Of a stretch of DNA of 64,000 bases, positions 63,664 through 64,000 are shown one piece after another (within the stretch, counting starts at the first letter, position 1; every line of letters begins with the position of its first letter). Made by a program: the position numbers and the translations under genes. The notes below the pieces were generated by a model. That model was not told the DNA's origin, made no database searches, and saw only the letters and a program-made list of their open reading frames with translations. Source of the stretch: Thalassococcus sp. S3 (GTDB lineage: Bacteria; Pseudomonadota; Alphaproteobacteria; Rhodobacterales; Rhodobacteraceae); the NCBI RefSeq assembly GCF_004216475.1, contig NZ_CP022303.1, forward strand, positions 2,728,001 to 2,792,000, in the 5' to 3' direction.

Positions 63664-64000
63664 TGATTGGTCCAATTTGATTGTTAGTGTATGACCGGCC
63701 TTGGGTCCATGTGGACGATGGTTTCCGGGGCCGGCGGTCGGTGGCCCAGAGCACTATGAGGGCGTATCGTATTGTAGTGTTTTCTCCATCCTTCGATCAG
63801 GATTTGGGCTTTGCGCAGGCTAAAGAAGATTTCGCCGTTCAAGAACTCGTCGCGGAACCTGGCATTGAAGCTCTCGCAGTATCCGTTCTCCCAGGGGCTG
63901 CCTGGTTCGATGTATGCGGTCCTAGCTCCAACCGCTTTGATCCAGTCCTGTACAGCCTGAGCGACGAACTCTGGGCCGTTATCCGAACGAATGAACGATG
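63664..64000 (-). mobile_element. IS3-family insertion sequence, one end (runs off right edge)
   Basis: The element probably starts at the TG of TGATTGGTCCAATTTGATTG (63664), ahead of the transposase stop. The other end is outside the window, so intactness and target duplication cannot be checked. Confidence 0.65.
63684..64000 (-). CDS. IS3-family transposase (OrfB), C-terminal part
   Basis: The visible 105 codons encode the end of an integrase-core domain: SFIRSDNGPEFVAQAVQDW (second catalytic Asp), then PGSPWENGYCESFNARFRDELLNGEIF (catalytic Glu), IEGWRKHYNTIRPHSALGHRPPAPE, ending at TAA 63686-63684. It belongs to the DDE transposases of IS3. The start is beyond 64000. Confidence 0.92.
   Translation of the reverse strand, partial: SFIRSDNGPEFVAQAVQDWIKAVGARTAYIEPGSPWENGYCESFNARFRDEFLNGEIFFSLRKAQILIEGWRKHYNTIRPHSALGHRPPAPETIVHMDPRPVIH

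Noticed and set aside
1..64000. tRNA, rRNA, CRISPR array, riboswitch
   Set aside because: No cloverleaf, rRNA segment, regular spacer-repeat array or recognised aptamer was found by eye; small structured RNAs could still be missed.

Overview
The window looks like chromosome from a marine alphaproteobacterium of the Rhodobacterales (Roseobacter/Rhodobacteraceae group). The evidence is the pyruvate dehydrogenase layout (an E1 beta subunit with its own lipoyl domain), the fabD-fabG-acpP-fabF-mltG neighbourhood, a complete Rhodobacter-type gene transfer agent (GTA) cluster, an alphaproteobacterial LexA box (GTTC-N7-GTTC), and high-GC coding sequence with short spacers and many ATGA overlaps. I found no rRNA, tRNA or CRISPR array. 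All statements rest on reading the sequence; no database search was run.

Layout. 1-9.7 kb: 5' end of uvrA with an SOS box, an MFS transporter, lpdA (E3 of pyruvate dehydrogenase), a DUF924 protein, a second MFS transporter, queA and a giant AsmA/YhdP-like envelope protein, all on the minus strand. 9.8-14.6 kb (plus): bcp with a DUF455 ferritin-like gene, then an M23 endopeptidase overlapping a bactofilin gene, and a DHA2-type MFS pump. 14.7-16.8 kb (minus): a DUF3179 protein and two cyclophilins. 16.9-22.3 kb (plus): pgk, an FtsB/DivIC-like gene and the pdhA-pdhB-pdhC operon. cysE follows on the minus strand.

23.3-37.6 kb (minus): an apparently intact GTA structural cluster, g1 to g15 plus a DUF7742 gene, covering packaging, portal, protease, capsid, connector, tail, baseplate and peptidase. 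Its leader holds a near-consensus sigma70 promoter, a perfect CtrA-type box (TTAA-N7-TTAA), a repeated 9-mer, and a hairpin followed by a T-rich tract between promoter and g1. 37.9-45.0 kb (minus): mltG and fabF, then three inserted genes (ureohydrolase, HisA-like, GNAT), then acpP, fabG and fabD. 45.2-47.7 kb: a cytochrome b561-YceI fusion facing a second YceI gene, and a small membrane protein. 47.9-49.2 kb: rpsF-rpsR-rplI.

49.2-54.2 kb: an XRE regulator/DUF2975 pair, a glycine-zipper lipoprotein, a lytic transglycosylase lipoprotein, an RTX-repeat protein and a Tat-exported cyclic nucleotide phosphodiesterase. 54.3-60.7 kb: trigger factor, then a TetR gene divergent from an RND efflux pair with two tandem operators between them. 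60.8-64 kb: an orphan ferric-iron binding protein, about 1.2 kb with no convincing gene, a DUF7684 gene, and the 3' part of an IS3-family transposase running off the right edge; this end looks like an accessory zone.

Regulatory links read directly from sequence: lpdA and pdhA lie 15.6 kb apart but carry the same 20-bp palindrome at nearly the same distance from the start codon, which ties the split pyruvate dehydrogenase genes into one likely regulon. uvrA has a LexA box, the RND pump has twin operators, and the GTA operon has its own composite leader.
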